From positions 1 through 11,219 of the forward strand of contig JAFXNX010000117.1 in NCBI GenBank assembly GCA_017529175.1: DNA of 11,219 bases, given 5' to 3'. Every line of letters begins with the position of its first letter. Positions within the stretch are counted from its first letter, which is position 1. Below are positions 7,467 to 11,219 of the stretch, piece by piece. The notes below the pieces were generated by a model, which did no database searches, was not told the origin of the DNA, and saw only the letters and a program-made list of their open reading frames with translations. The position numbers and the translations under genes were made by a program. The DNA is from Clostridia bacterium (GTDB taxonomy: Bacteria; Bacillota_A; Clostridia; Oscillospirales; CAG-272).

Positions 7467-7482
7467 TGACGCTCAGAATGAC
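7467..7482. repeat. Solo copy of the dispersed element's terminal sequence
   Basis: TGACGCTCAGAATGAC is identical to the right end of the element ending at 7697 and is in the same orientation. It may be the remnant of an older or nested copy. Confidence 0.6.
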
Positions 7483-7534
7483 CGGAGGCGTTGGAGTCCT
7501 CACTCGCCCCAAACCCCCGAGTCATCACCCCCCG

Positions 7535-7697
7535 TGTCATCCTGATCAGCGAACCCCGAAAAATCTGCGATTTTCCGAGGACCCCTGTGCGAGCGGCTCT
7601 GCCGCGAAATCGAAGGATCCCTTTATCACTGTAGTCATACTCCCGTTCAAAGGGATTCTTCGACTGCGGTGCGTTGCACCTGACGCTCAGAATGACA
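7535..7697. repeat. MITE-like dispersed intergenic repeat with terminal inverted repeats
   Basis: The left end TGTCATCCTGATCAGCGA is an imperfect inverse of the right end, whose reverse complement is TGTCATTCTGAGCGTCA. Internally, TCGAAGGATCCCTTT (7610-7624) and AAAGGGATTCTTCGA (7649-7663) form 15-bp arms with one mismatch around a 24-bp loop. The element has no coding capacity. Its ends resemble the 'GTCATTCTGAGCG' intergenic repeats scattered in many bacterial genomes, which is a recollection of their general look and not a database match. Mobility would need a transposase supplied in trans; none is in the window. Confidence 0.6.
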
Positions 7698-7809
7698 GAA
7701 AATAGCGAATTAACAAAAAAATTACAATTACAAAAATTCATACCAACCTCGCGTCATTTCCCCGGATCATACTCATTTCGCCGACTTTAATTAATAATAT
7801 TAAATCTAA

Positions 7810-7838
7810 TTGACAAACCGAAGATAAAGGTATATAAT
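7810..7838 (+). promoter_or_regulatory. Perfect-consensus sigma-A promoter of the large secreted protein gene
   Basis: TTGACA (7810-7815) and TATAAT (7833-7838) both match consensus exactly, with the optimal 17-bp spacing. Transcription would start near 7845, leaving a leader of about 50 nt that is very AT-rich. This implies strong, housekeeping-type expression unless it is repressed. Confidence 0.82.
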
Positions 7839-7881
7839 GAATTTGGAATATTATATATTATTATAAATTTTACTTAAGATC

Positions 7882-7888
7882 AAAGGAG
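7882..7888 (+). promoter_or_regulatory. Ribosome binding site
   Basis: AAAGGAG lies 6 nt before the ATG at 7895. It fixes the start codon of the large secreted protein, which is followed at once by a signal peptide. Confidence 0.8.
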
Positions 7889-7894
7889 AAAGAG

Positions 7895-10129
7895 ATGAGA
7901 AAAGGACTCAAAAGGTTATTGTCGCTGCTAATAGTGGTGATGATGATAATCCCTACACTGCCGGCAATGACGGTAGAAGTTGAAGCGGGATCAGCGACGA
8001 CAAACGGCGCGTACCACAACTCAGACGGTACAAAGCGCGTTTGCGGCAAAGCTTTGTACGGAGCGACGGCAGGCAACTGGCCGGACGGTGACGGACGCGC
8101 TGCCAACCACTATGTTTACTTCGTTATGAAGGACAGCAATAACTTCGATAACGTCATATTGGATATAGATATCTGTCCTTTGACGTCAGACGCAAGGATC
8201 GACGCTTTGGCGACGGGCACATATCATTCCATATCGTTCAACCTTGCAAGCCATACGATAGGAATCAACGACCGTACTATTTCATACAATACGAGCACTT
8301 TCGTATGGAAGCCGGGCGAATGGCATCACGTAAGGATCTTTTCGACGTACAATTCCGCTTCCGGAACTAACGGCGGCTCAATAATCTGGATCGACGGCAC
8401 AAGCGTCGGCGCTTGTCTTAACTCGGCAAGCAATAACAATACGGCAAGACTCGGTTACAAGCAGTGTATCAATCTGATCAACTGCGGTATCGACAACGTT
8501 ATGCTGTATTCAAGCTCCGCCAACTCACAGTCATACGGTTCTCAAGTGTATTTTGAAGACTTTGAAGACGGCAATCTGTCAGGCAGAGGCGACGGTACTG
8601 TCCCCGTTTTGGATTGCTATAAACAGCTCGGCAACTATTGTTATGAGCTTGGAAACGGCAAAAAACTCAATATACAACCTGACGGTCTTACTCGCGGAGA
8701 CGTCGGAAGGATAGAATTTGACGTCAAAGTTCCCGGAAGTCTGGTATCCGGTGACCCCAACGACAAACTCGGAGGACCTTATATCGATTCGTCAAACGGC
8801 CGCGTCGGTTTTTACCATCCCGTAAAATCCGGAGGTACGGTGTATACCAGTTACGGATGGAGCAGCAATTGTTGGTATCACGTAACGATCGACGGCAGGA
8901 CCAACGGCAAAATAGGCGCCAAGGTTTGGATCAACAGTCAGTTTATAGGAACTATAAGCGACGGCACCCGATATATGTACGCTCGTTGGGAGTTAGAAGT
9001 AACCTCCGGTTCCGGATTGTTGATAGATAACATAAAAGTCACCGACTATTCCGGCAATGTATATTTTGAAGATTTCGAAGATCAGAATATAGGCACGGGA
9101 CGAAACGCTGTCGGCAATACGACGCTTACTGCCAGCGGAAGTACCGTAAGCAACCTGGGAAGCGGTTCCTGCAACGGCAGCTATAACAATTTAAATACTT
9201 CGAATGGTGTTCACCCGTTCAGCTCTTCCGTTACGTCTCCTACTTGTACGGCGGGAGGATACACGACTTATACGTGTTCATGCGGACGCTCATATACCGG
9301 CAATAATACCTCCGCACTCGGGCACAGTTACGGATCGTGGACTAATTACAGCAATGCGTCCAACCATAAAAAGACCTGTTCGCGATGCGGCGACGTACAG
9401 ACGCAGGCTCACTCATTCCCGGACGCATGGACGGAAGTAACGCCTCCTACTTGTACCGATGCTGGAACGAGCAGCAAGACTTGTTCTGTATGCTGGTATG
9501 TAAAATATGCATATCCCGACCCTCTCGGACACAGCTATACGGTAAATCAGGGTACTACGGCTCCTACGTGTCAGGCGCAGGGATATACGACTTATAAGTG
9601 TTCGCGCTGCTCTTCGACAGAGAGACGCGATTACACCGCGACAGTCGGACACAGCTACACGGTATTCGTCAGCACGGTATCCCCGACTTGTACGACAGGC
9701 GGATATGACACCTACAAATGTCAGTGGTGTTCGGCGACTACGACAAAGAACGCTACGTCCGCAACCGGACACAGCTTCACAAGCTATGTCTCCGACGGCA
9801 ACGCTACGTGTACGGCAGACGGTACGAAGACGGCGTCCTGCGATAACGGATGCGGCACGACAAGCACGATCGCAGATACGGGAAGCGCACTCGGATCAGT
9901 TGGGGCGAATGGATTACCGACACGGCGGCGACTTGCTCCGCGACCGGTACGAAGCACCACATCTGTACAAGATGTTCGGCGAGTGAGAACGGAACGATCG
10001 CGATTGACGCTTCCGCACACAACTGGGGCGCATGGACTAAGATCAGCGACGAACAGCACAAGAGGACTTGTACATACAACGCCGCTCATACGGAGACTGC
10101 ATCTCACGGATGGGATGCGGGAACGGTAA
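7895..10129 (+). CDS. Large secreted protein: lectin-like modules plus Cys-motif repeats, frameshifted
   Basis: The N-terminus (MRKGLKRLLSLLIVVMMIIP, with a likely cleavage near residue 31) is a classical signal peptide. Residues of about 35-215 and 218-385 look like two concanavalin A/LamG-like beta-sandwich modules (KPGEWHHVRIF, CWYHVTIDG, LLIDNIKVTDYSG). The second begins VYFEDFEDGN at 218. The same motif VYFEDFEDQN recurs at 389 but leads into only about 50 residues of Ser/Thr/Asn/Gly-rich sequence. From about residue 446 there are five full TCTxxGxxxxxCxxC-type repeats with intervening ALGHSY boundaries. Homologous sequence ends at Gly667 (9893-9895). The remaining 77 residues are Arg/Thr-rich, out-of-frame sequence to the stop at 10127-10129, and are not expected in the true protein. 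The array continues in another frame. The promoter and ribosome binding site are excellent. A role in adhesion or carbohydrate binding is inference. Confidence 0.85.
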   Translation: MRKGLKRLLSLLIVVMMIIPTLPAMTVEVEAGSATTNGAYHNSDGTKRVCGKALYGATAGNWPDGDGRAANHYVYFVMKDSNNFDNVILDIDICPLTSDARIDALATGTYHSISFNLASHTIGINDRTISYNTSTFVWKPGEWHHVRIFSTYNSASGTNGGSIIWIDGTSVGACLNSASNNNTARLGYKQCINLINCGIDNVMLYSSSANSQSYGSQVYFEDFEDGNLSGRGDGTVPVLDCYKQLGNYCYELGNGKKLNIQPDGLTRGDVGRIEFDVKVPGSLVSGDPNDKLGGPYIDSSNGRVGFYHPVKSGGTVYTSYGWSSNCWYHVTIDGRTNGKIGAKVWINSQFIGTISDGTRYMYARWELEVTSGSGLLIDNIKVTDYSGNVYFEDFEDQNIGTGRNAVGNTTLTASGSTVSNLGSGSCNGSYNNLNTSNGVHPFSSSVTSPTCTAGGYTTYTCSCGRSYTGNNTSALGHSYGSWTNYSNASNHKKTCSRCGDVQTQAHSFPDAWTEVTPPTCTDAGTSSKTCSVCWYVKYAYPDPLGHSYTVNQGTTAPTCQAQGYTTYKCSRCSSTERRDYTATVGHSYTVFVSTVSPTCTTGGYDTYKCQWCSATTTKNATSATGHSFTSYVSDGNATCTADGTKTASCDNGCGTTSTIADTGSALGSVGANGLPTRRRLAPRPVRSTTSVQDVRRVRTERSRLTLPHTTGAHGLRSATNSTRGLVHTTPLIRRLHLTDGMRER

Positions 10130-11219
10130 CGACGGCGGCGACGTGCGACGCCGCGGGCGTCAGAACCTATTCCTGCGCGACATGCTCGGGAACGAAGACC
10201 GAGGCGATCTCCGCGCTCGGACACAACTTTACGGTATTCGTTGAAACGATAGCTCCTACCTGTACCGCAGGCGGATACGACGTATACAAATGTTCAAGAT
10301 GTACGGCAACGACTCATAAAAACGCAACAGAAGCTCTCGGTCACGACCTTGGCGGATGGGTACAGACAGTCGCTCCTACCTGTATGGCAACGGGAACGGA
10401 AAGAGCGGATTGCTCGAGGTGCGACTACTACGAAACAAGAACAGTTGCAATAAATCCTTCTGCTCACAATTTCGCAACTTACTCGTCGAACGGCGACGCA
10501 ACGTGTACCGCTGACGGAACTAAGACTTCCACATGCGCTAATGGATGCGGAACCACAAATACGGTTGCCGACGTCGGAAGCGCGCTCGGACACGACCTTG
10601 TAAGTCACGCGGCACAAGCTGCTACTTGTACTGCAATAGGTTGGAACGCTTACAACACGTGCTCGAGATGCGACTACACAACATACGTCGAGATCCCTGC
10701 GCTCGGACATGATCTTGTAAATCACGCGGCGAAAGCTGCAACGTGTACGGAAATAGGTTGGGCGGCTTACAACACGTGTTCAAGATGCGATTATACAACT
10801 TACGCCGAGATCGCAGCCCTCGGACACTCGTGGAACGAAGGAGTCGTAACGAAGGCTGCAACGTGTACGGAAACGGGTGTGAGAACGTTCACGTGTCAGC
10901 GTGACGGAAGCCACACGAAGACGGAAGATATAGCGGCGCTCGGACACGACTTCGGAGAATGGGAAGTCGTCAAGGAAGCGGGAGCGCTTGACGGAGTCGA
11001 GAGACGAGTCTGCGCAAGAGGCGACGCTACGGAAGAGAGATCTTACGGCGTCGCAAGCGGAGTCAGCGAGGATATGTCCTCCGTTTCGGGAACCGTGGAG
11101 ATATATAAGAGAGCTTCCGCGATTTCCGCGGGCAGCGATTACGTACTCGTGAACCGCGCGCTGGAAGGCGCCGGAAATATTCTTAACGGTTCGGGATCGA
11201 CTGTCAGCGTCACGGTATA
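9898..11219 (+). CDS. Frame-displaced continuation of the secreted Cys-repeat protein, open at right edge
   Basis: From 9898 a different frame is open for 440 codons to the window end. It begins SWGEW, exactly the boundary sequence expected after the upstream ALG. It carries about eight more repeats with the pattern C-x9/10-C-x2-C (for example TCTAGGYDVYKCSRC) separated by ALGHxx or SAHNxx. No ribosome binding site and no start codon near the break supports independent translation; the first in-frame ATG is at 10384, inside a repeat. It is best read as the rest of the gene starting at 7895. After about 10981 the repeats stop, and a new region appears (SGVSEDMSSVSGTVEIYKRASAIS shortened here to EIYKRASAISAGSDYVLVN) that I do not recognise. 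The C-terminus and any surface anchor lie outside the window. Confidence 0.8.
10585..10818 (+). repeat. Two tandem 117-bp copies within the Cys-repeat array
   Basis: Boundary codons CTCGGA recur at 10585, 10702 and 10819, exactly 117 bp (39 codons) apart. The two units encode nearly the same protein, ALGHDLVxHAAxAATCTxIG through YNTCSRCDYTTY, with mostly synonymous or single-residue differences. This is the most recent-looking duplication in the array, and the other repeat units are more diverged. Confidence 0.85.

Larger units (their letters stand above)
7277..7809. other. Non-coding interval of mixed repeats
   Basis: No convincing gene lies between the two divergent promoters here. Starting from the left it holds small hairpins around 7330-7367 (GCTTT/AAAGC and CTCAAA/TTTGAG arms), an imperfect 23-bp direct repeat, a hairpin cluster with a repeated decamer, a MITE-like element, and about 110 bp of plain AT-rich sequence. 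The short reading frames crossing it lack ribosome binding sites and recognisable protein features. Confidence 0.6.

Noticed and set aside
7442..7741. Short open frames on both strands in the intergenic interval
   Set aside because: They fall on the MITE-like element and hairpins, lack ribosome binding sites, and have no protein-like features.
9885..9905. Programmed ribosomal frameshift at the repeat-array break
   Set aside because: No slippery heptamer or obvious stimulatory stem is visible. A base appears to be missing and another altered relative to the repeat boundary, which fits mutation or assembly error better.
10294..10861. Minus-strand Cys/Arg/Ser-rich open frames opposite the repeat array
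   Set aside because: They are antisense shadows of the Cys-repeat codons, and the plus strand keeps the conserved repeat pattern.

Overview
The window looks like chromosomal DNA from an uncultured, anaerobe-like Bacillota (Clostridia), probably host-associated. Lineage is inference. It rests on the Gram-positive-style GGAG/AGGAGG ribosome binding sites, the BspA-type leucine-rich-repeat protein, a GT4 glycosyltransferase paired with a PlsC-like acyltransferase, and a very large secreted Cys-repeat protein. Genes are moderately GC-rich and intergenic promoters are AT-rich. No tRNA, rRNA, CRISPR array, integrase or transposase was seen.

Layout. (1) Positions 1-1022, minus strand: a CobW/COG0523 metal-chaperone GTPase. 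Its linker is an extreme His/Asp/Glu/Cys tract that contains an internal duplication. The C-terminus runs off the left edge. (2) A divergent promoter region at 1023-1187. (3) Plus-strand pair 1188-3601: a YjgR/DUF853 HerA-like ATPase and, 2 nt later, a 1-phosphofructokinase-family sugar kinase. (4) A perfect 50-bp palindrome at 3637-3686 that can terminate both converging transcripts. (5) Minus-strand operon 7209 to 3699: a membrane-anchored or secreted BspA-like LRR protein, a GT4 glycosyltransferase and a PlsC-like acyltransferase. The genes are packed tightly (24-nt gap, then 20-nt overlap) and read from a strong extended -10 promoter. (6) A 685-bp non-coding interval (7210-7894) with hairpins, short repeats and a MITE-like dispersed element. 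(7) From 7895 to the right edge: a large secreted protein with two lectin-like (LamG-like) modules, a truncated third, then a long array of Cys-motif repeats. It is driven by a perfect-consensus sigma-A promoter.

The main anomaly is in the last gene. The Cys-repeat array is interrupted near 9896 by a one-base frame change. The same repeat family continues in another frame, without a stop, to the end of the window. The gene is therefore frameshifted, mis-sequenced or mis-assembled, and the short C-terminal tail of the 744-residue reading frame is not real homologous protein.

Working together: the LRR, glycosyltransferase and acyltransferase genes look like an envelope module (surface protein plus membrane glycolipid synthesis), and the large secreted protein is another surface or adhesion factor. 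The CobW protein belongs to metal homeostasis. The pairing of the YjgR ATPase with the sugar kinase has no obvious shared pathway.
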